Below, in pieces: positions 25,046 to 35,088 of a stretch of DNA of 64,000 nucleotides (positions are counted from its first letter, which is position 1; each line of letters starts with the position of its first letter). Below the pieces are notes generated by a model. It saw only the letters and a program-made list of their open reading frames with translations, had not been told where the DNA came from and did not search any database. The stretch lies in contig NZ_JAKFFT010000013.1 of assembly GCF_021502655.1 (NCBI RefSeq), forward strand, positions 1 to 64,000. The letters run 5' to 3'. Position numbers and translations under genes: made by a program. Source of the DNA: Dyadobacter sp. CY347. GTDB lineage: Bacteria > Bacteroidota > Bacteroidia > Cytophagales > Spirosomataceae.

Positions 25046-25570
25046 CTATTTATCTGCACCTATACTGATTTATCCTATGGGTTTTAATTGATTGCTTAAC
25101 CATATTTCTTAAAAGCTCCGGCTTGGTGATGCCGCTTCCTGGTGAGTTGGCAAAGGCAGAAACCTGTACGTTCCCCAAATTAAAACTGATGGTTTCACAA
25201 TTATTTTACTAACTTATACCTACTTTATGGTAGTAACTTCATTTTGTTCCTTGGAATTTACCATCATAGTCAACCAGCGTTTTTTCATTCAAACAACATC
25301 GGATTCTCCAGTGACTTGTAATTTGTTGACAGCATATTACAGCTTTACTAATTGGAAGCACTGATATACAAGCATTTGCTCTACTTATCATCATCTGTAT
25401 TTTGCTGCTCAGCCTCCGAGCACAAGTTTGTAGAATTACTCTTCGTTGCCAGAGCCTTAGGAAGCGCACCTTTGCTATCCATTCATTCTAATCAATTTGC
25501 ATTTTCCTGTACAACAGCAATAAAAACTTTTCCTCACATACGTATCATCAAAGGTCTTAAAGAAGATCAG
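25046..25570 (-). pseudogene. Remnant of a second beta-lactamase-like gene
   Basis: Pieces in different frames match the C-terminal part of the neighbouring protein: EKTLVDYDGKFQGTK against NLIGYDGALEGSLG, and NCETISFNLGNVQVSAFANS against NCETLIINFGSAQVAIFANT, ending at a stop at 25046. In-frame stops and frameshifts break it and the N-terminal half is not recognisable. Confidence 0.65.
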
Positions 25571-25961
25571 TTTAAAATATAAATTTTTCTAAAAAATTAT
25601 TAATATTTATAAATATATTAGAACTAAACTATTTGGTATGCTTGAGTAGGTGTTCCTTTTGGGCACTATCATATATGAAGATTTTATTCGATGAAGTTGA
25701 AGTATCATATACATAGCAGTGAATAAAATACGCTGGACTTCTCAGCGCGCTAATATAACCCTGTTTCTAAAATTTTAAACTATAAGTTTAAAATCCCCAC
25801 GAGCGGTTAAGTATAGTATGGCATGTTAAGAATCGAAATTATAATTTGTATTGTAGCTACTGTTAGCTTGCAAAACTTGACCAAATGAAAAATTGCTTTC
25901 TAAACATTAGCCACACGGCCTTAACAAGGATAGAAATTACTTGGTTGAATTGTACCTAAGA

Positions 25962-26085
25962 TTATGGTTTAACTATAAGCAGTGCTGTATTGTAGCCGCC
26001 AAAACAACCTAAGCCTCCTTTAATATTTGTATAGATCATGGCCGGTTCCACGAACGGATCATCATTATTGTAACAATTTTCAGAG
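25962..26085 (-). pseudogene. C-terminal remnant of a DUF4249 outer-membrane lipoprotein
   Basis: One frame reads NDDPFVEPAMIYTNIKGGLG and then CFGGYNTALL before a stop at 25962. The pattern DPF-EP-x-Y-NI-GGLG-F is the typical end of DUF4249 proteins, which partner TonB-dependent receptors. The rest of the gene is missing. Confidence 0.6.
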
Positions 26086-26690
26086 CTTAGCTGAATTTAT
26101 AGTATTTTTCATCTCTTCGGACTGAATGCTGGTTAGTTCAGGGTTTGAAGTATATTTTTTGGCTTTGTGCATTTTGATCAATGTACCCAAGCTCGCAAGA
26201 TTGTTATAAGGCATAATATAACGGTGATTCGAAAGTAATGCCATCAAGATTGGTATCTGCCATAAGGTAGTGTACCAGAGATCAGTTGGTAACCCAAGAC
26301 CAGAATTGCTCATATATAGACGCATTGGTTCATAGCAGCGTACGAAACCTTTGCTGACAAATAACGTGCTAGTTTAAACGCAGCTGATAGTCGCGGCTCG
26401 GGCCGTATGCATGTTTTTAAACTAGTTTGAAATGTGCTTTTTCTCAAACCGTAATTTATTTGGAATGCAGGGAATGGTTGCCATGTATCCTCTGCGTAAA
26501 GATCCGTTTCGATGGTATGGATTGACCGTCCCGGCAAACTTATATCGTTATCAGAAACGTCTCCCTACACTGGCAATGTGGATGGGACGAAACGGTGTAA
26601 AGTTGCCTGGGCTCCTGATTTAATAGAGTGTTTGGCATCATGATAATAATCAAAGTTTGTTTTTCAAGCTGAAATCAAGGATGATACTAT
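26086..26690 (-). pseudogene. Remnant of a TonB-dependent receptor
   Basis: Fragments in several frames give a receptor beta-barrel order: HDAKHSIKSGAQATLHRFVP, DLYAEDTWQPFPAFQINYGL, PRLSAAFKLARYLSAKVSYA, then SNSGLGLPTDLW. These match barrel strands around the SxNSGxGLPTDLW segment of CarboxypepD_reg-type receptors. Plug and N-terminal domains are gone. Order receptor then DUF4249 on the same strand is the usual operon order. Confidence 0.65.
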
Positions 26691-27207
26691 TGTAATTCAG
26701 ACTCAAAATTTCAGGCTCTAACCCTTCGCTTTCTTCCGAAGGTTGAAACTGTAAGCCTAAAATGGTTAAGAATCAGGGGAGGTGTTAAGGAATAATTATC
26801 GTTGATTAAATGATGCCAGCGAAGTGTGGCTCAGTCGTAACTGAGCATCCCCTCCAAACAGTATTACAAACAATGTAAAAAAATAAGCTCATTGACCACC
26901 TGATCCCTCAGATGGTCCTGACATCACTAGGGCAATGATCTACCTAGTCTTTCAGCATTGAGATAAGAGTTATCAAAGTATTTGCGGATGTCTCCTATTC
27001 AACATGACTATTTTATTAATTTTAGAAAACCTGGCTGCTTAACTTTTGGATCTTGACATTTAAACAGTATTGTTAGAACTTCTTAGCTTAGCTCCAAACA
27101 TTCACCCAAAGCAAAGGAGTAGACATAGATCGGATCGATGTAGCAAACGACTTGCGAACTCATGATTATTAGCCCAGGAGAAGACCCTAAGAACATCAAG
27201 TTCATTG
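26691..27207. other. Gene-free stretch
   Basis: About 520 bp with no supported gene. It may contain further unrecognisable receptor sequence; I see no promoter array here. Confidence 0.4.
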
Positions 27208-28620
27208 TCACTTATCCACCGCTAGATGTAACGATTCTTGACTGCCATTCTTCGAGGTAACTTTAACAACATAGGATCCCGTAGAAAGAGCGCTTACATC
27301 AATCTTACCATTGGTTGGAACTTGTGTTTTAAGCATCAATTTGCCTACATTATTATATATTTTAACCTCAATAATTTCCTTTGAGTTGGAGAAATTAAGG
27401 GTGTTTTGCGCTGGGTTTGGAAAGAATGTCAAGTTGCCACTATCCCGCACAATTACTGTTTGTATGCTACTAAAAGCAAACGTGTCATCTAGATCGACCA
27501 TTTTTAGCCTATACAAGCCAGATTTTACAGGGGAGATATCTTTAAAACTATAATGCTTTGAATCGTTACTCGCACCGCTGGCAGCAACGCTTCCCAAGGT
27601 TTGCCATGCCTTACCATCAATACTGCGTTGAATCTCAAAATGATTACTATTCTCTTCCTGACTTGTTGTCCAATCAAGAATGACTGCACCTTCATTTTGT
27701 GAAGCTGTGAATTTAATCAAGGTTACAGGCAGGACAGTCCAATTGATTTGATAGATGCCCGCATTCCCATAAAATGAGGCGTTATCCAATATTTGATAGA
27801 AGAAACCTGTGCTCATTGAAGACGGCTTTGTAAACTTAATTGCTAATAGTGCTGGATTATAGTTCACTATTTTTGCCCCTTCCGATAGTTTGACGCCGTT
27901 ATAATGAAGCTCATTGCCTGCTAAATTATTAAAAAGGCTAAAAAGAACGGTTTTGCCTGCACCAAGTGTACCATCTTCTACATCATCACCTGACAGTGGC
28001 CCAGGCGACTGTGTCGAACCTGTACCATTCAATATAATAGTTGAGTTTAATGTTGGTTCAGGAATTTGAAAGGTCTTGCTATGGCTAACAGGATATTGCT
28101 GAACACCAAAATCTGCATCAACTATTGGTTGGGCAGAAAAAACTCCTATGGTGAGGATCCCATTACCCAATCCATCGGTAACTTGCCCGAGGCCAAGCCG
28201 TTCTCCAAAAATGGTCCAGCGTTGCGAAAACTGGGTCAATGGGGAGCTTTGCCCGATAGTTGCCTGATTCCCATTGATTCTTAATTGATAGTAGCCTGAA
28301 AAGTCACCACTAATCTGGTAGGATCCATCTGTGTTAACAGGCACAGTAGCTACGGCAATCTCAATACCGTTCAACATGCTGAACATATTTATATATAATG
28401 TACCAGAAGCATTTGTCCCTGGCCCTTCAAGCTTGCCATCGTTAAATGCATTACTATCATGGTAAACATGCCCTGAAATTGTAACCAATGCAGCTACCTT
28501 ACGATTAGCATATTTGCCCTCATTAAGATTCAGGCTACTTGAATCTGCCGCTCGCCCGTGTAGTAAAACGTATGGACCGACAATAAGGCTTAGCACGCAG
28601 GATAGTAGATGTTGTTTCAT
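27208..28620 (-). CDS. T9SS type A sorting-domain secreted protein
   Basis: 470 residues. Signal peptide to about residue 24 (HGRA), then VTISGHVYHDSNAFNDGKLEG, which looks like a SdrD/CNA-B-type repeat, with DGSYQISGDFSGYYQLRI. A second beta-domain is followed by LPVTLIKFTASQNEGAVILDWTTSQEENSNHFEIQRS and a T9SS type A sorting domain (FFPNPAQNTLNFSN, STGSYVVKVTSKNG). Only 32 nt separate it from the sortase-like gene upstream, so the two form an operon under the promoter at 32196. It may be a dedicated substrate of that sortase (inference). Confidence 0.9.
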   Translation of the reverse strand: MKQHLLSCVLSLIVGPYVLLHGRAADSSSLNLNEGKYANRKVAALVTISGHVYHDSNAFNDGKLEGPGTNASGTLYINMFSMLNGIEIAVATVPVNTDGSYQISGDFSGYYQLRINGNQATIGQSSPLTQFSQRWTIFGERLGLGQVTDGLGNGILTIGVFSAQPIVDADFGVQQYPVSHSKTFQIPEPTLNSTIILNGTGSTQSPGPLSGDDVEDGTLGAGKTVLFSLFNNLAGNELHYNGVKLSEGAKIVNYNPALLAIKFTKPSSMSTGFFYQILDNASFYGNAGIYQINWTVLPVTLIKFTASQNEGAVILDWTTSQEENSNHFEIQRSIDGKAWQTLGSVAASGASNDSKHYSFKDISPVKSGLYRLKMVDLDDTFAFSSIQTVIVRDSGNLTFFPNPAQNTLNFSNSKEIIEVKIYNNVGKLMLKTQVPTNGKIDVSALSTGSYVVKVTSKNGSQESLHLAVDK

Positions 28621-28652
28621 GATACCGTTTAATTTTTAATATACATATTTCA

Positions 28653-31600
28653 CTATTTAGCACCTTGAAGGATTACATTCCCAGAAAATGTACTAAATGA
28701 TTCATTGTGATCATTGATAAGAAAAACTTTATAGATGTAAGCTCCCGTTAACGGATAGTTTGGCAACCAATACCATTCATTCGTAAGCGCTCCTTCCAGT
28801 AATTGTATAGTTTTATCCTCGATAACTATCCCCTTATGATCATATATTATAGATCGAATAGATTTCGGTTTTGCATTTTTGGCAGTTTTAATTTCAAATC
28901 GTAAGTATGATGAAGCAGGATTTGGGCTTACGACAAGTTCGGCAGACGGATTATTATCATCACTAATTTCGAACTGCATTCTATAAGGCCCTAGCACTGC
29001 ATTGCCTGCGCGGTCTTTGGCATTCACTAAAATTTCGTAAATGCCTGCTTTCAAATCAGTTGCATAATCCAATTTGAGCGATTTAAAATCTGTGGCAGCC
29101 ATTTCAATATCATTATCAGCATATGTAATCTTCTGGAAATCACAATTATCGTCTCCGCAGTGCTTTATAAATATTTCTACCAGCGAAGAATCTGGGAAAA
29201 GTTGTCTGTCATCTGACAGATACAATGATAGCTTTGGATCGGCAGTGATATGTTCTTTGTGCTTCAACAATCTATCATTAAATTTGACAGTCAACAAGGG
29301 TGGCACAACGTCTTTGGCACTTTCAGAGGAGAAGTTAGTGCCCATTTTAATCAAATCCCAGTCAACATTCAATTCTGCAAAATTATTATTGCTATTTAAT
29401 TCACTAATTAAATTATCTGGGTCGATCTGAACCTGAATTTTTTGGATGTCTTTTGAATTATAAAAGATAACTTTGAATGTGTTTTGAGCAGGAAATGATT
29501 CTAAAACCTCCGTTTTGACAACTTTATTTTTTCCAAAATAAGTCACCCTGATAGGTATATTTTGGCCTTTGATAAATCTTCCGTTGTTTGAGACTTTGAT
29601 TAGGACCTTTAACGAATCGGAAACTTCAAGGGATTTGTCAACAGACTCTGAGAGCAAAGAAATGCTTTCGTCCGGATCAATAGCATAATCTGATTTGTCC
29701 ACTGTAAGCAGCCGCAATGCCGGATCACCCTGCAGGATAGTTTGGTGGGCATTGGCGATGCTATATTTATCTTTACTTTTCGAGGTAATGTCATTTGCAA
29801 CTTCTATCATAATTTTGCCAATTGGAAGGCGTGAAGTTTCCAAATTTGTAAACATGAAATGATATAGTCCTTGCAAATATTTAGCGGATGGACTAACGTA
29901 ACTTTCAAAGGAATTGGCAACAATGGCAATTGCGCCGCGGTCTGGAGCCAACAGCCAGTCAAGTGATAGTGGGATCCTGTCGTTGGACTTAGGTGTTTTA
30001 GGCTTCTGATTTGACCTTCCGGAAAATATGTTTCCTACACCGCAGCCATTGAAATACATCAGCGGATATTTATGCAAGTTGTTATAATTACGTGCAGCGT
30101 CGGAAATGTAGCCCATGTCCAGGTCAGTGATAGTCGTGGATCCATGTCCGAAAAACGTAATCAGCCCTACACCCGTATTCACATCAGCTGTTATATTGAC
30201 AGACTCAGGTTCTGCCATTGCCTGCTGTTTTACATAGTGTTTCACATTACCACCTAACTGACCATCCATAACGTCAGATTCCAAATCACTTAACAATCCT
30301 TTTAATTGTAAAATTTCACCTACTGTTTTACCGCCATTGAGATGCAGAACATTTTTTCGCCATCCGTAATCAGCAATGATGTTGCTCTCGTAATTTTTTA
30401 CTTTCTTCAAGTAATCGGTTACATGCTGATTAGTAAACGCTGTCAAACGGCCGACAGGCATTGCAGGAACGTCCTTGGCTGCGCCTGCAATGCCTTCCAC
30501 TAGTAGCATATCGGATGCAGGGTAACCTATGGTTGGTACCTCCCCCGGTAGTTCTCTTTTCATTTTCTCATTATGGGTAATAGATTTGCCTATGATAAAC
30601 AAATATTTGTCCTTGCCACCTTCCAAAAGCATATAGGACATGAATTTGCGGATTGCTACGGGGCTAGGCTCTCCATAATTAAATTTATTGTAAACATCCT
30701 GAATGTCAATAACCAAAGTTTTAAAGCCACCACCTGCCTGAGATTCTCTATAGTTTGCGTACTGCGTTGCGCTTTCAAACAGGCTATCTGTCGTAACGAT
30801 AATGTAATTAGATTCCTTCGGAGATATACGTTTAAATTTTATCAATTTCATCCTACCAACATTTACATCGATTATTTCCTTTGCCGCCAATAGAAGTTGA
30901 GTTTTACCAGCTTGCCTAGGCACTAACAGGCCTTCACTTGATCCTTTTAAAACAATGGGCTTGTCAGGGCTTGAAATGTCCAGAAATGTGTAATCAGGGG
31001 AAGCGTCTTTGAATAAGATTTTACTTATGTCATTTGCCACCGGGTCTAGCCGAAATTCTTTGCTAAACAATTTATCAGTCTGAAAAAGCTGTGGAAATTC
31101 CACAGAAAAGTAAGTGAGCGAAAACCGGTCCAAAATGTCCGCCTTAACGGATTTAAGGGAAATTAGCCCCTTGTTTGCAGCATCTACATCTTCTGGCCTT
31201 AAGGTAAAAGTATATTCCATTGGAGAAAATCCCGACACCACCACCACATCTACTAGCCGCAATGATTTTGCATTTTTTCCGACATGCACTTCAATTTTAT
31301 GTTCTTTATTACTTCTGCCATGAATAAGGAGCTTTATGGAAGGCGTATTAGCAGTATTCGCGAGGTTTTTCAGCTCTAAATTTCCACTAATGGAACCAGC
31401 GCCATCCTTATCCTGAATTTTGCTGCTCCTGCTTGCACCAAACTCAAAAAAGCTATTCAGAAAATCTGGTGCACTTACAAATTCTGCTGTACTGAGCGTG
31501 TATGCTTCCTTAAACACAGTGGTTACAATTTCATTGTGGAACATCAGAGGAAGCATTTTACTATCCGCAGGTTTATCAATTATCCTCGTTCTTTCACCGA

Positions 31601-32006
31601 CTGAATCACCCACAGTAAGAAAATAGGAGCCCTCATCCGAATACATACTGAAATATGGATTTATTCGTGAGCTCATCGGTCGGTACAATAGCGAGTCACT
31701 TGCCCCATCATTGGGAACTCCGTAAAACAAGATCTCTTGGTTAGCAGTGCTGATAATGGAAACCTGCTTGCCCCGCCTCCATAATTGTAGCTTTTCAGGA
31801 GCACTAATTGGAAAATCCTTGGGTAATGAGGCAAATGCTATTTTATGAATGCCCTTTTTAGCTATCCCAATTTTTACATAAGCCTGGTCATAATTAATCC
31901 AGTCACTCGCATAAGGAGGGCCCCATTGCGCATTAACTGTATATTGACTTAGCAGAACTACGACGAGCAGGGTTATTTTGATTAGAATACGGGTATCATT
32001 ACTCAT
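28653..32006 (-). CDS. porU2: PorU2-like T9SS sortase (C25 gingipain-type cysteine peptidase)
   Basis: 1117 residues from the ATG at 32006, chosen because MSNDTRILIKITLLVVVLLS is a signal peptide; a longer frame begins at 32075. The N-terminal half is beta-rich. The C25 peptidase domain covers about 430-800, with the catalytic dyad visible as FFGHGS (H621) and FNGCGVGN (C655). A CARDB-like Ig region follows (SLKVLIKVSNNGRFIKGQNIPI), then a C-terminal module with VVSPNPASSYLRFEI, resembling a T9SS sorting domain. PorU-type sortases cut the sorting domain off T9SS cargo and attach it to the surface; PorU2 is the name used for the paralogous family in Cytophagales. Cotranscribed with the cargo gene at 27208. 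Confidence 0.85.
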   Translation of the reverse strand: MSNDTRILIKITLLVVVLLSQYTVNAQWGPPYASDWINYDQAYVKIGIAKKGIHKIAFASLPKDFPISAPEKLQLWRRGKQVSIISTANQEILFYGVPNDGASDSLLYRPMSSRINPYFSMYSDEGSYFLTVGDSVGERTRIIDKPADSKMLPLMFHNEIVTTVFKEAYTLSTAEFVSAPDFLNSFFEFGASRSSKIQDKDGAGSISGNLELKNLANTANTPSIKLLIHGRSNKEHKIEVHVGKNAKSLRLVDVVVVSGFSPMEYTFTLRPEDVDAANKGLISLKSVKADILDRFSLTYFSVEFPQLFQTDKLFSKEFRLDPVANDISKILFKDASPDYTFLDISSPDKPIVLKGSSEGLLVPRQAGKTQLLLAAKEIIDVNVGRMKLIKFKRISPKESNYIIVTTDSLFESATQYANYRESQAGGGFKTLVIDIQDVYNKFNYGEPSPVAIRKFMSYMLLEGGKDKYLFIIGKSITHNEKMKRELPGEVPTIGYPASDMLLVEGIAGAAKDVPAMPVGRLTAFTNQHVTDYLKKVKNYESNIIADYGWRKNVLHLNGGKTVGEILQLKGLLSDLESDVMDGQLGGNVKHYVKQQAMAEPESVNITADVNTGVGLITFFGHGSTTITDLDMGYISDAARNYNNLHKYPLMYFNGCGVGNIFSGRSNQKPKTPKSNDRIPLSLDWLLAPDRGAIAIVANSFESYVSPSAKYLQGLYHFMFTNLETSRLPIGKIMIEVANDITSKSKDKYSIANAHQTILQGDPALRLLTVDKSDYAIDPDESISLLSESVDKSLEVSDSLKVLIKVSNNGRFIKGQNIPIRVTYFGKNKVVKTEVLESFPAQNTFKVIFYNSKDIQKIQVQIDPDNLISELNSNNNFAELNVDWDLIKMGTNFSSESAKDVVPPLLTVKFNDRLLKHKEHITADPKLSLYLSDDRQLFPDSSLVEIFIKHCGDDNCDFQKITYADNDIEMAATDFKSLKLDYATDLKAGIYEILVNAKDRAGNAVLGPYRMQFEISDDNNPSAELVVSPNPASSYLRFEIKTAKNAKPKSIRSIIYDHKGIVIEDKTIQLLEGALTNEWYWLPNYPLTGAYIYKVFLINDHNESFSTFSGNVILQGAK

Positions 32007-32505
32007 ATGAACTTTGAATATGCCCAGGCAGCTGTCGAGCGTATCACAAGGTGAAAGATTTATAATCAAATACAATTATAGGAATATTGATCTCATATTT
32101 TATTTGCGCGTATTTAATTCGAGATCTTAGCATAACGGCTTGTCTAAATTATGAGCTAATTAATGATCTCAATGAGCTCAACAAATTTTACTTAGCAAAA
32201 ATAAAAATATATAAAACTATAAAATACTTAAAAAGTATAAAAAAATGTTAAAATTTATTAAAAGTTGTCAATAACCTAGTCTTAAGCTGGCTGCTATGAT
32301 AAATATGCCACGATTTTTTAATTATTTTACTTTAATATTACTTTTAATCAATAGTATACATATTCGACCAAATTTAATTGATAAAATAATTCTTTTGTTT
32401 AACTCATTGTTGTCATAAACTTGTAGGAAAAACTACAAATTATTTAATGGTCGATTTCTATAAGGAAACCGGCACTATTTGAAATCACAAGATACTTAAT
32501 CAAAA
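32007..32505. other. Divergent intergenic region
   Basis: About 500 bp, very AT-rich, between the PorU2-like gene and the DHFR-like gene. It contains array promoter f; I found no clear promoter for the rightward gene. Confidence 0.5.
32196..32264 (-). promoter_or_regulatory. Phased A/T array promoter (site f)
   Basis: Minus strand: six blocks spaced 10-11 bp (including TTTTTTATACTTTTTAAG) run from 32264 to about 32210, followed by TATTTTTG (32196-32203). At the 33-nt position the block reads TTAT instead of TTAA. It lies 190 nt upstream of the PorU2-like gene. Confidence 0.55.
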
Positions 32506-33042
32506 ATGAGAAAAATAGTTTATCATGTAGCATCTTCGGTGGACAATTTTATTGCACGTGAAGATGGATCTGTCGATGGTTTCATTTATGAAGGTGAGCA
32601 TGTAACAGATTATATGCAAAGCCTACAGGGTTACGACACTGTATTAATGGGGAAGAACACCTATGAGTTTAGCTATCAATCAGGAATTAAGCCTGGTGAA
32701 CCAGCCTATCCCAATATGAAACATTATATCTTTTCAAAAACATTAAACATTGACTCTTCACCTAATAATCAAGTAGAAGTTATTAAAGAGAATGAGATAG
32801 ACTTCATTAAACATTTAAAAGCAAGTGATGGGCCACCAATTTATCTATGCGGGGGCTGTATTTTCGCCAGCTTCTTATTTGAACAAAACCTAATTGACGA
32901 GCTAAAAATAAAGATGTATCCCGTTCTTTTTGGAAAAGGGATTTCCATCTTTAAGACGCGTCAAGAAGTTAAACTGTCATTATTCGAGTCGAAGGTTTAT
33001 GAAACGGGAGTCATATTGGCAAACTATCAAATTTGCAATTAG
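32506..33042 (+). CDS. Dihydrofolate reductase-like (RibD C-terminal) protein
   Basis: 178 residues. KIVYHVASSVDNFIAREDGSVDGF at the start, DTVLMGKNTYEF (about 45-57), KHYIFSKTL and YLCGGCIFASFLFEQNLIDELKI (about 115-137) give the order of the RibD C-terminal/DHFR-like domain, which binds NADPH. Family members include riboflavin-pathway reductases and DfrA-like proteins, but many have unknown substrates, so I assign only the fold. It stands alone, divergent from the PorU2 operon and convergent with the cupin gene at 33197. Confidence 0.88.
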   Translation: MRKIVYHVASSVDNFIAREDGSVDGFIYEGEHVTDYMQSLQGYDTVLMGKNTYEFSYQSGIKPGEPAYPNMKHYIFSKTLNIDSSPNNQVEVIKENEIDFIKHLKASDGPPIYLCGGCIFASFLFEQNLIDELKIKMYPVLFGKGISIFKTRQEVKLSLFESKVYETGVILANYQICN

Positions 33043-33196
33043 GTTTAGTGCGTTGGATTACCTAACTATACATGATTCACTTGCTGTTCATACTGCCTGT
33101 TTATACATGACAAATAGCCCCCAACTTCTTTCCAAGGCACAGTCAAATATGTGTTGCTTAATTCAGGGTAATAGATGTCATGTTTACAGATGACGG

Positions 33197-33580
33197 TCAG
33201 ACGTATTGCTTATCTTTTGCGTAAGGCTCATAGATATAATCATTTTCGTTGTAATACGTGTTTGCCAGGACTAACAAGATAGCATCATGTGAAAATCTAT
33301 CCATTATATGCCATTCCTTAGGTTGAATAACTAAACATTGCTTGGGATCATTTAAATAGAAAAACTTCTCCGTTTCACCGTCATTGCAATAGATCCTACA
33401 TTTCCCGCTAAGACAGATCAATATGTTCCAGCTTTGGTGATGGCGATGTCCACCTCTTCTCTGACCCTTGGCTCCATAAATGTAAAAAATTCTCTTTATT
33501 TCCCCTGGCACTATACCGGTGAAAGTTGACAAATCACCATTTTGATAGCCTAGTTCATTTTGGCAAATAATGGTCGCCAT
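33197..33580 (-). CDS. WxcM/FdtA-like sugar 3,4-ketoisomerase-type cupin
   Basis: 127 residues from the ATG at 33580 (MATIICQNEL); a frame extends 12 codons further upstream to 33616. The cupin core reads KRIFYIYGAKGQRRGGHRHHQSW, CRIYCNDGETEKFFYLNDP, LVIQPKEWHIMDRFSHDAILLVLA, closely following the TDP-4-oxo-6-deoxyglucose 3,4-ketoisomerase family (FdtA/QdtA/WxcM C-terminal), including the RGGHRH and WH-M segments. Such enzymes make aminodeoxysugar precursors for surface glycans. No other sugar-nucleotide gene is nearby, so either it acts in trans or has been recruited elsewhere. Confidence 0.85.
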   Translation of the reverse strand: MATIICQNELGYQNGDLSTFTGIVPGEIKRIFYIYGAKGQRRGGHRHHQSWNILICLSGKCRIYCNDGETEKFFYLNDPKQCLVIQPKEWHIMDRFSHDAILLVLANTYYNENDYIYEPYAKDKQYV

Positions 33581-33673
33581 CTTTTTGATGATTAAAATAT
33601 AAACTAACACGTCCAATTGTATTTTGCTATTTTCCGGTGCTCAACTAACTGATATAGCTCCATGGATTATGTT

Positions 33674-33710
33674 AATAGCCAGGAATATCTATACAATGTT
33701 CCTGGCTATT
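33674..33710. terminator. Hairpin after the TlpA-like gene
   Basis: AATAGCCAGGAA (33674-33685) pairs perfectly with TTCCTGGCTATT (33699-33710) around a 13-nt loop, 17 nt past the stop at 33727. There is no long T tract, but position and stability suggest termination. Confidence 0.5.
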
Positions 33711-33726
33711 CTACTTGGCAATATCG

Positions 33727-34722
33727 TTAGTTCAATAATCTATCCAGTTCTTCAACAAATCGTGGAGATGATGGCCTGGCTGCATTGGCATCAAGAACCT
33801 TGCCCTCTGGATCAATTAAAATAAACCTTGGTATCGTGGAAACAGCATAGTCCTTCATAAACTGGGACTGCCAGTCTTTATCAGCTATTACTTGTACTCC
33901 TGTCAATTGTTTATCAGCAATAAACTTCTTCCATTGAACTTTCTTCTTTAAATAATCTATGGAAATACTAATAAAAACAATATTTTTTTCTTTGTACGTT
34001 TCCTCCGCCTTTTTTAAATATGGAATTTCTTTTATACAAGGTGCGCACCACGTAGCCCAAATGTCAATGAAGACGAACTTTCCTTTGAAATCTTCAAGTT
34101 TGGTGACTCCTCCCATAACATTCTCATAAGTAAATACGGGCGATTTGGTATTTTTTAGCTGCCTAGCAACTAATTTCTCCTTAAATATCTTTTTAGAGAC
34201 ATCGGCTCGCTTTATTAATCGTTCCCTTTCAATTTCAACAAATTTTGAATCAAAATTGCCATTCGTTAATTGCAGCATCTGATCATCTTTTTTCTTGGTT
34301 ACAAGCGCATTGAATTCTTGTTCGTCCTGCACGATTTCATACTGTTTAGCAAACGCTTCGTCTAGTAAGATCTGTTTTGCTAAATAATTATTTTCATTAC
34401 CTCCAATTCCATCATAATGAATAGATTCATCAAATTCTTTACCGTTAAACTTCACCTGAATGTCGAAGCCATTTTTGAGAAAAATAGTGGTCGATTCAAC
34501 CTTATCTGACAAGGTGTAGAGTCCTTCTTGTACATTCAATGTGTCATCAAAATTCCCATTCATGTCGACCTTTAAAGTCTTTATTTTTTTAGTACCCACA
34601 AAAATTCGAAGGGTGTCACTATTTCGATTTTCTATATTTCCGAAGAAATGCACATAATTAGTTTGAGCCGTGCAAAAATTGAGTGTAAACAACCATAGTA
34701 GAGTGATATTTCTGATATTCAT
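33727..34722 (-). CDS. TlpA-like thioredoxin-fold secreted protein
   Basis: 331 residues. A signal peptide (to about residue 19, FCTA) is followed by a beta-rich N-terminal domain of the DUF4369 type (residues about 22-110), a charged helical linker, and a C-terminal AhpC/TSA-TlpA thioredoxin domain with WATWCAPCIKEIPYL (C226-x-x-C229) and STIPRFILIDPEGKVL (the cis-Pro loop). It should act as a periplasmic thiol-disulphide reductase or quality-control protein, a frequent partner of Bacteroidota outer-membrane systems. Its array promoter lies about 300 nt upstream, at 35017-35088. Confidence 0.9.
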   Translation of the reverse strand: MNIRNITLLWLFTLNFCTAQTNYVHFFGNIENRNSDTLRIFVGTKKIKTLKVDMNGNFDDTLNVQEGLYTLSDKVESTTIFLKNGFDIQVKFNGKEFDESIHYDGIGGNENNYLAKQILLDEAFAKQYEIVQDEQEFNALVTKKKDDQMLQLTNGNFDSKFVEIERERLIKRADVSKKIFKEKLVARQLKNTKSPVFTYENVMGGVTKLEDFKGKFVFIDIWATWCAPCIKEIPYLKKAEETYKEKNIVFISISIDYLKKKVQWKKFIADKQLTGVQVIADKDWQSQFMKDYAVSTIPRFILIDPEGKVLDANAARPSSPRFVEELDRLLN

Positions 34723-35016
34723 GCTAAGTTTGTGTTATATTACGTTTATTATTATATTCACATGGATGTTAGCTTTACAGGACATCTATCGTTAATCTTT
34801 CGGCGATAGTTATTTTTCTCGATATAAGTAACATTCAAAACTGCGTCGATACCTTTATTTTTCTCGATAGTGACCTCACAACTTTTGTTTCTATATCTTT
34901 TCCCTGCTTCAATTTAACGTTGCCGGTTAAGTATTCTACTTTCTTCCATAACTCACTCAGATCTTAAAGCATTTTCAGTATAGCTCTGCGCGCTGTAAGT
35001 TTTGATTAGTTGGCGA

Positions 35017-35088
35017 CAAAAGTACTTTCCTTGATATTATCTTATTTTTAATATATATTAAAAATTATAAAAAATTATAAAAACAAAA
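35017..35088 (-). promoter_or_regulatory. Phased A/T array promoter (site g)
   Basis: Minus strand: TTTTTATAATTTTTTATAAT then TTTTTAATATATATTAA. A TTAA (35058-35061) ends exactly 33 nt before TACTTTTG (35017-35024). It faces the TlpA-like gene. Confidence 0.65.
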
